Shown: in pieces, positions 1-10,400 of the stretch
Layout: each line of letters begins with the position of its first letter
Numbering within the stretch: position 1 is the first letter of the stretch
Assembly (NCBI GenBank): GCA_964020155.1
Contig: OZ026560.1
Coordinates: 1,769,501 to 1,833,500 of the forward strand
From: Chondrilla cf. caribensis
Taxonomy: Eukaryota > Porifera > Demospongiae > Chondrillida > Chondrillidae
DNA length: 64,000 nt
Direction: 5' to 3'
Translations under genes and position numbers: made by a program
The notes under the pieces: generated by a model
The model's database searches: none
The model's input: the letters and a program-made list of their open reading frames with translations, nothing else
What the model was told of the DNA's origin: nothing

Positions 1-223
1 CCTTCAAGGTTGTCCTGGTTGTTTGGCAAGTGGTGTATATACTGTCTTGACGATGCTGGTTATTTCCACCTTGCTAGATGGCGGTTTGTGGTAGCTCATT
101 CCGGACACCTCGGTGCATTCTTAGTCTCCTCATAGAGGCTGGTAATGGTCTGTTTTGTCAGTAGAATTCCTGCTGTGTTGGTTACTCCACCTCGCTTGAG
201 CTTAGTGGTAGTTTGAGGTACAT
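1..223. repeat. Degenerate tandem-repeat segment, duplicated at 15355-15577
   Basis: This stretch is almost base-for-base identical to 15355-15577; the only difference I noticed is C versus T in the GCTGGTAATGG/GTTGGTAATGG motif. The match stops abruptly after GGTACAT, where a TIR element begins here and unrelated sequence follows in the other copy. It contains two diverged units of a larger repeat family that also fills 13.2-15.6 kb. Each unit carries the pair CCACC...GGTGG and a motif like CACCTCGGT...GTCTCCTC. No coding potential is evident. Confidence 0.8.
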
Positions 224-1016
224 ACCGTATAATTCATAAAAAACTGAACGTTTTACGTCTTTAATACGTACATACGTACGGGTATTGCTCCGTTCTTATA
301 CCATGGATCAGCCGTACTACGAGCTAGGTTAGTGAGAGTGTACTTACGCTATGTACGCATACACGGGTTTCCATATGGGTAAACAAAGAAATGTACGGGT
401 AGGGCGTGTGCACTTTTATAAGAATATGTACATAGTAAACAAAGAAAATGTACAGACATACGGTTGAGGCAGACGATAGACTTTGTTGTGATCCAAATTC
501 TGTCACAACATGGTTTGTGCCTCTTGGTCGCTTCTCTGAACATAGGGATAATGGTATTATCTAGTAAATACGGCACCTCTAAATTGCTGAACAGCCAGGT
601 GTCGATCGTTTAATAGTTTGCAATAATATTTTGCCGGTATTCAACTATATGTCTTCTGAAGCCATCATGACTATACAACAAATCTTGAAAGTTTCAAAGA
701 ACAAATCAGGTATGGCTGAACATTGATACGTATGTACGTACATATGCTATGGATTTGTTCCTACATATTTTAAAAGAAACATTTGTGTTCTTATGTACGT
801 ACCTACGTACATTCGTTCTTCACAGTCAGCTTGCTAAACAGACGGATGAAATTCTCAGTCTGGGGGTGTACGTACGTGTGTATTTATAAATCGTCAGCTG
901 TTACACATGTTCACCCGTTTTTGACTTAGACTCGATCGTTTTTTTTCGATAAAACGAACGACCGAATACGCCCATGGGCGTAAAACGTTTAGTTATTTTT
1001 ATGAATTGTACCGTAT
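224..1016. mobile_element. Non-autonomous DNA transposon with about 38-bp TIRs
   Basis: The left end reads ACCGTATAATTCATAAAAA followed by an ACGTTTTACG motif. The right end near 975-1016 is its imperfect inverted complement (CGTAAAACGT, then TTTTTATGAATTGTACCGTA). The paralogous sequence at 15577 lacks the element, which marks the left insertion boundary. The roughly 790-bp interior is AT-rich with many TACGTAC palindromes and no transposase frame. The target-site duplication is not clear, so the superfamily is left open. Confidence 0.65.
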
Positions 1017-2214
1017 ATACATAGTTCACTTTGAATCTGTCTGTACATTGATCTTTTTCAGAGGTCAGACGTGTTTTTTGGTCGGATTAAGTGTTGTTTG
1101 TTAGTAGTTCCAGTTAAGCTACTGGTGTCATCTGTCTGCTAACTGCTGTTTTGTACAGGACAATTTTTATTGTGGTTAGTCAAGTCTTGCTACATACTTT
1201 CATACTTATGTATGCAGTCAAAAGCTAATTTCATTTTCTTCCCAATATCTATTGAAGGAATACCACTTGAGCTGCTACTCCTGCATTATACAGTTTGATA
1301 TAATAATCGCATTTCAGGTTTGAGTCATTGTACAAATGTATACCTATCTGTATTCATATATCATATTGGGTAATGTTGGTTCACTATATGGGTGTCTGCG
1401 GTTATACATCCCACATGGTTTGTAGTCTCATCCCCTTTTTAGTTAATATTAATATATTAAGTGTTTGGGGATGTGGTATTGACACTGTTTGATTGATCCG
1501 GCTGTGATGGTGTCCTATACGTATAGGTAGTGTGTACATGTACGTACCAATGTATTAATGTGTGCACTAGTGTATTTCCTGTCATATGTCTGTCCAATCT
1601 GGCTGCCATGTTGGTGCACTTGTTCCAGCCATTGCTCTCCTTGTTAATATAGGTACTGTTTGCAGTGATCACTCCCCCTGTGGTTGGGTGTGGTGTATGT
1701 GCTCCTTCGATTCCGGAAAGGTTGCTTTGTGCTTGCAGCAGTGTTCATTTCTACGTACTGTTGTTTCACCCTTGTGGGTAGGGTGTGGTGTACTCATTCA
1801 ATGTTGATTGTGGTCTGAGTCATTGCAGTTATTTTTCCAGTTGTCCAGTTATTGAGGTTGACTGTCTCAGGTTGTTCCTTGTTCTGGATTACTCCATCCT
1901 TGGTGGTTGGTTAGAGATATTCATCTTGGCTGCTGTGGGCATGGGGCCCCAGTCTTCAAGGACTGTCTGTTTATTGTTTGCTAAGTGTTGTTTTGTAAAC
2001 TGTGGACTGCATGGCTTCTTTGGGTCTTGTTCAGTGATATGTTTGTACTTACTGATTGCCTGCTCTCTCTCTTTTTTTTTTTTTTCTGCACATGAGCCAT
2101 AATTATTCCAAAGAACACAAGGTACATGTGAGGTCTTAGGTGACCCAGACACTGCTAAACGTGTTCTACAAAAACACATACACAGCTATAGTCTGGCCTA
2201 AGTAAGGAGACGTC
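1017..2214. other. No gene recognised; diverged repeat sequence
   Basis: About 1.2 kb without a convincing exon. The part from about 1560 to 2000 has the same GT-rich style as the degenerate repeat family at 13.2-15.6 kb (for example CTCCCCCTGTGGTTGG and repeated TGTGGTGTA motifs). Short open frames on both strands have neither family similarity nor splice context. A T-run lies at about 2068-2084. Confidence 0.5.
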
Positions 2215-2268
2215 AATAATAATAATACAAAAAAAGGCACAAACTAATTACATAGGCAATAATAGTAA

Positions 2269-2967
2269 TTAAGTACTATCATGCAGTAATAGTATTGCTG
2301 AAAGAAAAAAAAAAGAACTTAAATAGGATTTTGTGCCTTCCAACTCCCGCCAGTTGCGCTTACACCAGATGAGGTGGGAGTGGTGTATCACGGTCTTTAC
2401 CAATTCCTCCTCCAGTCTCCGGCAATCTCTTGATGGTGGGTGGTCAAGGGCCTTGTAGAGCTCCTGGAGGCTCATGAGGTGGAGAAAGCCTCGAGAGCCA
2501 ACCTCGATGGTGATGAGGTTGGCATTAGATGTTGTGGAGCACTCCGTGAGCAAATCCTGATACCTGTTTCTCTTCCTCCTTGCCGCATCTTCGATTGTAG
2601 TTTCAAAGGGGATGGTCAGCTCAACCAAGTGAATGGAGGACTGGCTCCAAATGACCATATCCGGTCGGCTGTCTGTGGCAGCAAAGGAAGCAGGGAAGCA
2701 GTAAGACTGGCCAGGGAGGTCCACTGTGACCTGTTGTTGGGGGCTGGTGTGACTGCACGTGAACTGATAGAGCAATTCGAGGACTGCATCATGACGCTGG
2801 TTGTATCGTCTACTCTGGAGGGCAACAGGACAGTGGTTCAGGGTGTGTAGTAGAGTCTGGCAATTAGAGCAGAGGGGACAGTTGGGGGAGGGCAGCTTCT
2901 TCCAGAGGTGTAGGTTTGCATTGTGTGGGAGAGTATCCTGGACTGCATTGAGGGCAAATTTCATCAC
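2269..2967 (-). pseudogene. Zinc knuckle and restriction-like endonuclease part of the same LINE
   Basis: The 232-codon frame starts inside the protein, since the frame is open upstream to about 3040. A C-x2-C...H-x4-C knuckle (CPLCSNCQTLLHTLNHC) lies near residues 34-50. The endonuclease motif follows: an Asp in SRPDMVIW, an ELTIPFE block 12 residues later with the catalytic Glu, and a K-R-x-R-Y segment (RKRNRYQDLL). This D-12-E-K-RY pattern is diagnostic of R2-like RLE domains, which nick the target for target-primed reverse transcription. It is separated from the RT by the frameshift, so no intact polyprotein is encoded here. Confidence 0.85.
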
Positions 2968-3019
2968 CCTCTCTGGCAGCTCCCACAGTGCTTGTGCCCA
3001 GATGGAAGATGCTCGATCG

Positions 3020-4882
3020 TCAAACCGGCGGGGAATGTAGCCTTGTATGGAGAGTTTCCTGCTGTATATGACGGTCTAAACGCCTGCTGTCATCAGAGGC
3101 TGTGGCTTCTTGCTTAACTCTCTTGATGAGTTGACTACGGGATGCTCCAGGGTCCTCCCTCATGACCTTTACCACTTCCTGGTGGGGGTTGAAAGCTGCC
3201 CTGGTGGAATTGTCTTCAGCTACAGTCTGCCTGCTGGCAATGAGGCGCACAGTGGAGTCCTGGGAGCACATCTGGGAGGCAGCCAGACCACACCTGGTCC
3301 TCTTGAAGATGCTGCTAAGGGATGGCAGGTGGAGACCACCACTGGTCTTTGGGAGGTACAGTCGATGGGTAGCAGCACTCCGGGCGAGTCCAGACCAGCA
3401 TTTCAGGAATCTTGTTGCTGTTGCTTCAAGGTTCTTAACCACCCAGGTGATGGAGAGATTGGAGATGACCATGTCCCAGACCATGCGGGGGCAGATCCCA
3501 TGGCTGTAGAGGTGCAGCTTCTGTTGTCTGGTCAAAAGGGTGTCATCGACTTTCTTCAGCATGCTCTCAAGCTTTGACAGGAGTGTACCTCTGTGATCTG
3601 CCTTGGCATCATGGATGGTGATTGGTGCTCCTAGGAACCAGAAAGTTGAGTTGCCAATGAAGGGGATGGTGTCCTCTTGAAGCCTCAGGGAAGGGTCATA
3701 CCCCCTGCCAGTTGAGGCTTGGAATGCAAGACTAGCACATTTGGGAACCTTGGCTTTCATCCTAGCCCATTCTAGCCATTGTTCTGTCTTTATCAGCAGA
3801 GCTTGACATGGTGCAGGACCGTCACCAATAAGGCAGGTGTCATCCGCATACTGGAGATGGTTGCAGATGTGGGAGGACTGTGACAGGTGGTAGCCCAGGC
3901 TCTTGTGCTCCAAAAGGGTGTCCACCAGTGTGTTCATGACTGTGTTAAAGATGGACACAGACAGGGGGTCCCCTTGGAATACCCCAGTGCCAAGGTGGAG
4001 GGGGGCAGTGGTCCACTGCTTGGTTCTCACAATCCCGGTTAGGTCTGTGTACAGGTTTGTGATGATCTCTATAAAGTCCTCGGGAGCATGATAGTGCTGG
4101 AGGGAGAACCGAATCAGGTCGTGGTGGACACTTCCGTAAGCGTTGGCAATGTCCAGCCAGCAGATCGAGATGGACTTGTGCTTTTTCCGTGCCTCTTCAA
4201 TCATTGCCAAGAGCTTGAGATGGTGTTCGCTGCAGCCTGGAATCCCATCAACAAAAGCCTTCTGGATGGATGTGTTTAGGTACCCATTGTTCAACATGAA
4301 ATGTTGCCATCTCCTTTTGAGGATGGAGGTGTACACTTTGCCAACACAGGAGGTGAGAGCAATGGGCCTGAAGTTCGATGGTTGTGAAGGGTCCTTGTCT
4401 GCACCTGACTTGCCAAGGAGATGGAATACCCCAACTTTCCACTGACTGGGTACCTGCTTGGTTGCCCAACACAGGTTATACAGCCTGAGGAGGGCTGGCA
4501 TGAGGGAAGGACAGTGTTTAAGCACACTGTAGCTGATCTGGTCAACTGGGCTTGGGGTGGAGGAAGGCCTGCATTTCTTCAATACTTCCTCTAGCTCCTC
4601 ATTGGAGATGCTGTCAGTCAGGAGGGGTGTAGATGGTGGCTGGGAGGGGTTCATCCAGGAGGGTCGTTCAAAAGTGGCATCTTTAGGTTCGTATGTCTTT
4701 TTGAAGAAGCTTTCAGCTGTCTTTTCATCAAAAGCTAGCTCAATATGTGAAAAGCAGTCATCATTGAAGAGGGTGTTGGAAAACCTCCAGAAGTTTCTGT
4801 GGCAGTCTTGCCTTTGCTGACTCATTGTCCTTGTCCACTCCTTATATCTCTCTTCTTTGATCAGCTTGCTATGTTGCTTCAC
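3020..4882 (-). pseudogene. Reverse transcriptase part of RLE-type LINE (5' truncated, frameshifted)
   Basis: A 620-codon frame. The polymerase core is clear: a fingers motif around NFRPIALTSCVGKVY (about residues 170-185), a palm aspartate in SICWLDIANAYGSVHHDL (about 238-255), the GVFQGDPLSVSIF motif (about 300) and the catalytic YADD box (about 345). A thumb-like region follows. The frame ends at a stop at 3020-3022, but homologous coding continues in another frame, so a 1-nt-type frameshift lies near 3040-3075. The first residues show no N-terminal zinc fingers or Myb domain, in line with 5' truncation. Long plus-strand frames over this region are antisense shadows. Confidence 0.85.
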
Positions 4883-4915
4883 TAGCTGGTGGAATTTTAT
4901 AGCAAGGAGGCGTAC

Positions 4916-5019
<104 letters not shown>

Positions 5020-5051
5020 AACTACACACACTATCTTATTTCTGGTGCTAG

Positions 5052-5480
5052 GATCTTACTGTGATAGTCCTGGTTCTGTGACTCCCTTGTCTGCTGTAGT
5101 TCGATGCATCATGGGACAGTTCAGAGGTGGAGTATCTAAACTGAACCTAAAGTCAAAGTAGACTGCTACAAGAACAGGAATCCACAAACAGCTGTGCTTC
5201 GTTGTAGTATTTTCTGTTGTGAAATGTTGTATGTGTGCATATGTATTCCATTTTACTGCTATGTAGGTTAGTGTATTTAGTTCAATGTGATGTAAGCGCT
5301 TGTTGTATTTGGTCTGTAGTGTACATACAGTAAATATACTCACTTTGTAATAAATTCAATTACTTCAATTGATAATTCTTTTAATGACTCAGTAAACAAA
5401 ATAATAGAAAAACAATGTAAAATACATAACAATAGTACATATACAAAAATGCATAACAATAGTACATATACATATATTAT
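5052..5480 (+). pseudogene. Gene X terminal exon and 3' UTR, copy 1
   Basis: After a polypyrimidine tract and CTGCTGTAG acceptor, a 14-codon frame from 5100 to 5144 reads FDASWDSSEVEYLN then TGA. A conserved trailer follows with AATAAA at 5349-5354. The same block occurs at 15667, 16730 and 53769. At 16.3-16.8 kb a preceding exon joins it in phase 0, which is why I read it as a last exon. No upstream gene X exon is visible before this copy; the flanking sequence is a microsatellite and the LINE. It may therefore be an orphan 3' end left by duplication or by LINE insertion. Confidence 0.55.
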
Positions 5481-5559
5481 ACACATTTGAGTGGTTTTCA
5501 AGGCATCGATATCATCAGATCGATGCAATCAGTCTGCAGGTCTTGAACAGGTAGGTGGT

Positions 5560-7390
5560 GTGTGTGCATCTTGAGGGCATCATTGGGTGTGGTCTTGAGG
5601 GGATCAATGGATGTGGTAATCAGAGCATCATTGGATGTCTTGACCGCATCATTGGTTGAGGTCTTGATGGCATCATTGGGTGCAGTCTTAATGGCATTGG
5701 ATGAGGTTTTGCAGGTAGCTGCTGTGTGTGTAGTCTTGAGGGCATCGTTGGGTGTGGTCGTGAGGGCTTGAGGGGATCACTAGGTGTGGTCTCAAGGGCA
5801 TCGTTGGGTGTGGTCTTGAGGGGATCACTAGGTGTGGTCTCAAGGGCATCATTGGGTGTAGTCGTGAGGGGATCATTGGGTGTGGTCTTGAGGGCATCAT
5901 TGGATGTTGTCTTGAGGGGATCACTAAACATGGTCTTGAGGTGATCATTGGGTGAGGTCTTGAGCAGGTAGGTGCTGTGTGTATAGTCTTGACGGCATCA
6001 TTGGATGAGGTCTTGAAGGGATCACTGGGTGTGGTCTTGAGGGCATCGTTGGGTGTGGTCGTGAGGGCTTGAGGGGATCACTAGGCATGGTCGTGAGAAG
6101 ATCATTGGGTGCAGTCTTGAGGGGATCGGTGATCATGATTTTGGGTGTGGTCAAGGTGCATTAACGGGTGTAGGCTTGGTTGTGAGAGCATCGTGATCCA
6201 GTCAGGATAGGACTGGTGGGTGTGGTCCAGTGGAAGCACTAGGTGTGGTCTGAAGGAGATAATTGAGTGCCGATCAGTAGGTATCAACAGATGTGACCCA
6301 GGTGGATCAGTGGGTGTGTTCTGGACATGATGAATGGGTGTGGTCTGGAATCACTAGGTGGGTGTGAAGGGGATCAGTGGGTGTGGTCTAAAGAAGATCA
6401 GTTGGTGTAGTACTGAGGGCATCATTGGGTGTAGTCTTATCAGCAGCTTGTCTCGAGATCAATCATGGGGTACAGTCTCAAGGGGATCAATGATTGTGAT
6501 CTTAAGAATACAATTGGGTGTGGTGATGGGGGCATCATGTGATCCAGTCAGGATGGGACTGATGGGTGTGGTGTGATCACTGGGTGTGGTCCAGCAAGAA
6601 TTTATGGGTGTGGTCTGGAGGGATCAATGAGTGTGATCCAGTAGAAGCCACAGATCTGGAGAGGAGCAGTGGGTGTGGTCAAGTGGAAGCACTAGGTGTG
6701 GTCTGAAGGAGATGATTGAGTGCTGATCAGTAGGTATCAACAGATGTGACCCAGGTGGATCAGTGGGTGTGTTCTGGAGGTGATGATTGGGTGTGGTCTG
6801 GATAGAATCACTAGGTGTGGTCTGAAGGGGATCAGTCCTTGCTCTCCACTGGGTGAGTTCTGGAGGGTGTGGTCCAGTGGGCGTGGTCCAGTGGGAGTCA
6901 CTAGGCATGTTCAGGATGGGATTTGTGTTTACAGTCCACTGGGTGTGCTCTGGAGAGAATCAGTGGGTGTGGTCCAGTGGGTGTAGTCCAGTAGGTGTTT
7001 CTCAAGATGAGAGTGTAGAACACAAGGGAAGTCAGAGGTGTGGTCTGGAAGGGAACAGTGGGTGTGGTTTTGTGGGCGATCAGTGGGTGTGGTCTGGAGG
7101 AAAACAGTGTGTGTTCTAGAAACAACCATTGGGTGCAGTACAGTGGGAATCACTAGGTGTAGTCGGAGGGGAACAGTGGGTGTGGTCTGGAGGGGATCTT
7201 TGGGTGCAGTCCAGTGAGAAGTTGAAGCTGTGGTTGACAGGAGATCAGTCACAGGTGTGTGTCCTTGAAGAGATCAGTGGGTGTGGTCCTATTATGGTGT
7301 GGAGATTAGTAGGTGCTGTCCAGTGGGAAGCTGCAGATGTGGTCTGGGAGGGGATCAATGGGTGTGTAGTAGAGGTGATCATTGATAAAA
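5560..7390 (-). repeat. 24-bp minisatellite array 3' of ankyrin gene A
   Basis: Roughly 1.8 kb of imperfect tandem units with plus-strand consensus GGTGTGGTCTTGAGGGCATC plus four bases. The period is 24 bp in the cleanest part (5740-5940). On the minus strand, the strand of gene A, it reads as an 8-residue repeat like DPLKTTPN and stays open for over 100 codons in places. The same 8-residue repeat is the linker encoded in exon 3 of gene A (about 7690-7850). The array therefore flanks and continues a coding repeat. Towards 6300-7390 units become irregular, with CCAGTGGG and GGAGGGGATCAGTGGG variants. Confidence 0.9.
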
Positions 7391-7415
7391 CAGAACATTG
7401 GTACTGTTATTGATG

Positions 7416-10400
7416 CTAAAACAGTGTTTTCTCCACATCTCCAACAACACTGGTGTACCCGACATTCTTGAGAGCTTTGAGAACTGTTCTCCAGAGTCTT
7501 GGGGCTCCTCCTGTACCTTCGTCATGAGACAGCCATCTGGTGAACGTGGTACGACAGCACTTCTCCACATCATCGTGATAGTCATCATCTATGACCTTCA
7601 TCACAGAGGGATGTACTTCCAAGTGATGACCGACAGACTGCCAATCAAGACAAACATGGGGGATCACATGACGATTCAACCCACTTAATGTGGGTGTGGT
7701 CAGGAGGGGATCAGTGGGTGAGACCTGGAGAGAATCCAAAGATGTGGTCTTCAGGGGATTAGTGGGCATGGCTTTGAGATCAGTGGGTGGGACCTGGAAG
7801 GGATCCACAGATGTAGTCTTGAGCGGATCAGTGGGTGCATTTTGATAGGCATCTGGTGAAAAGTATAAAGGAAAAACATAAATACACACACAATACTACA
7901 TTGTTTGTCTGAAAATGTATACGGCATCATGTATTTGCATACCTGTTAGTAGATCCAATTCTCTTGCCATGTCTTTCCCAAGTTTGTTCATCATAGCATA
8001 ACCTTCTTCTCTCATCATCACATCACACAGTTTACGGATACTTCCTGGATCAGCCTGTCTTCGAAGGTATAGAAACAACTCTTGGTTTCCATCACCGATG
8101 TACTGGTTTCTGATAATGTGAGACAGCTTTCCAGAGATCACCTTCTCTATCTCCAGTCTCAACACAATGGCATGTGAGTCTACAGATTGGAGGAATCTTT
8201 CCTTGAACTTGTCCATGAATGCTTCACTGTCAAAGACTTGAGTCGAATGAGGTGCTGTTGTACCTGGAAGTATGGAATATGAACTACAGTACTTGCTACA
8301 GTACAACAACACACACTCGCAATGAACAATGGATGTGCAAGAATTACAGACAGAAATATGTAATAGTACAGTACATGCACAAACAGATAGAGGACAATAC
8401 TGAACAAATAGTGCACTGTAGAAGAAAATAGAGTTGTTGTATGTTCAAATAGCACACAACACACAATACCACAGTACTATACAATAGTACACATCCCAGT
8501 TCACATGTATACATACGCATAAACACACAAACTCACCAGCAACAAAAGACAAATGTCGAATAATGTCTTCTTTTGGAACAAAACCACAAAACAAATCAGA
8601 AATGGGCTTTCTCGTTGCTGGTGCCTCCTCTACTTTGCATGACAGACAGGTGCTCCTGACATTTCTTATATTCTCAAGTATGATGTCCACTGGGAACTTC
8701 TCGTGAGGAGAGGGGGATCTGGGATTCTCCAGCAGCACTTGAGGGTCGGCTGGGTGGATGATGTATGCAGTAGCTGATAGAGTCGGGGACAGTTCACGTA
8801 TTGTGGCAGAGATGTCTCCAGCGATGGTTGAAACGTATGAGCAGAGAACTTCCGGACCAACCTCGCTTCTTCCAATCAACTCAACTATGGCGCTGTCACT
8901 GATTTGAACCGCTACATCCACATCTTCATTCGACTGCCAGAAGATTCCGTTACACCACACACTACAGTAATGCTCCCTGGTGTCGGAATCTTGCTTGCAA
9001 TGGAAAACACGATGTGCCGCCAATCGAAGGATGATGGTTTGAAGGAGACGAGGAGATATGAAGGGCCTTCTGACCACTACCAACTGCCATGATAGCACAT
9101 GACAGCCTTGTTGAGAGTGTGGGAAGACCTTAGGAGGCTGGGATGATACCAGTGCTGGGAAGAACAGATGGTCGTGATCCTTGTCTGTGCTCTCAGTCAG
9201 CTGGGTGACTTCTTCTGCAAGTATTGACGGATCCACATCGATACAGAACTCCAAACTGGTTAAAATATCGCGAACCATTCCTTGATCCAGTGTGGGGAAA
9301 AGGACTGACAGCTTTTGACAATTGAGAAGACCGAATTTGTTGATAATCTTCTTTGAAGGGGAGAATAGAGTCCCATATACCTTATGGAGTATGAATGGAA
9401 GGTCCAGTACAAGCCAGCCATTGGACGGGTCTTCCTTGTTGGGGAGGTACATGAAGTGCCCTGTGGATGAGAGATCCTTGCAGACTTCTTCTGAAGGTGG
9501 GAGGTTGGTGGGGAGATTGGCCTTGTTCTCCTCGATCCACTCTGTGAAATCTGATACTCGAATGGCTTCACTTTCCAGTGAGGTCTTCATACGAGAGATG
9601 ACCCAACAGATACTGTAGGGCATTTCAACTGCTTTGTATTGAGGTATTGGGACCTCATTCAGATATGTACACAACTTCTTGATATCACTCGAGTAAGGTT
9701 GACGGCAATCCAGGTAGCATGCATCGTGAAACTGCAAAGGGGAGTCACAAAGGCTTTGTCGAACTCTTTGATAGTAGCGATTCAACTTGCTCTTGGCTTC
9801 CAATTTGGATTTCACCTTATCCATGTGGCTTCCAATGACAATCACTCGAATCGGATTCATAGTTGTAGCCATTTTAGACACAGGATGAAGCCATCGACGG
9901 AGTTGTTGAGAAATAGCAGATTCTTCCTCTGTGACTTTCACAACCATGATGATGGTCACAGTGCACCTACTTTTGCTAGAAATGGACTCCAGGAACATTT
10001 CATGAGGACCATGGTATTCGTGCTGACCTGCAAAGTCAAGAAACACCGTGTCTCCATATCGTTTACTGTTGAGAGATACTGGTTCGATACCAGCTGTACG
10101 TTCACTGATGATTTTCACTCCAAACAGACGATGACGGAGTTTCTTCAACAATTTAGCATTTTCATTCTGCAGTGATGCAATAAGCGTGCTCTTACCACTG
10201 CATGCATTACCAATAACACAGACGGTCTTCTTCGTATTGAATGACAGTGTCTGGGTTATGGCATCTTTGAACTCTTTGGAAGCCAAATCGAGGGGTGTAC
10301 GGGAATCTCTATCCACAAGTCTCAAATCAGCTCCTGCTTCGACCAGCAGGATACCACACTGGATGTGATTAGAAGAAGCAGCAAAATGAAGAGCACTACG

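Larger units (their letters stand above)
2215..4900 (-). mobile_element. 5'-truncated non-LTR retrotransposon with restriction-like endonuclease
   Basis: A LINE on the minus strand of the RLE group (R2/R4/NeSL/HERO type). It has a reverse transcriptase followed by a C-terminal zinc knuckle and a PD-(D/E)xK-like endonuclease, the order that defines this group; APE-type LINEs carry the endonuclease N-terminally. The N-terminal part is missing: homology begins abruptly near 4885, next to a long CT/GT microsatellite. The 3' end lies near 2215-2235, where the minus strand ends in a TATTATTATTATT tract, as is common for these elements. The coding region is broken by a frameshift near 3040-3075, so this copy is dead. 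Confidence 0.85.

Noticed and set aside
1586..2102. Plus-strand frames rich in Cys, Phe and Ser
   Set aside because: Low-complexity translations of GT-rich degenerate repeat; no splice or family support.
2440..3577. Long plus-strand open frames over 2440-3577
   Set aside because: They are antisense to the LINE RT and endonuclease, whose motifs are clear on the minus strand; no family signal of their own.
5620..6154. Long minus-strand frames of DPLKTTPN-type repeats as separate genes
   Set aside because: The 24-bp period keeps frames open by arithmetic; no start, splice context or non-repeat domain. Reported as a minisatellite.
9639..10175. Plus-strand 178-codon frame, also present at 57619-58155
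   Set aside because: Antisense shadow of the Roc-COR coding exon; its conservation between copies follows from the minus-strand gene.
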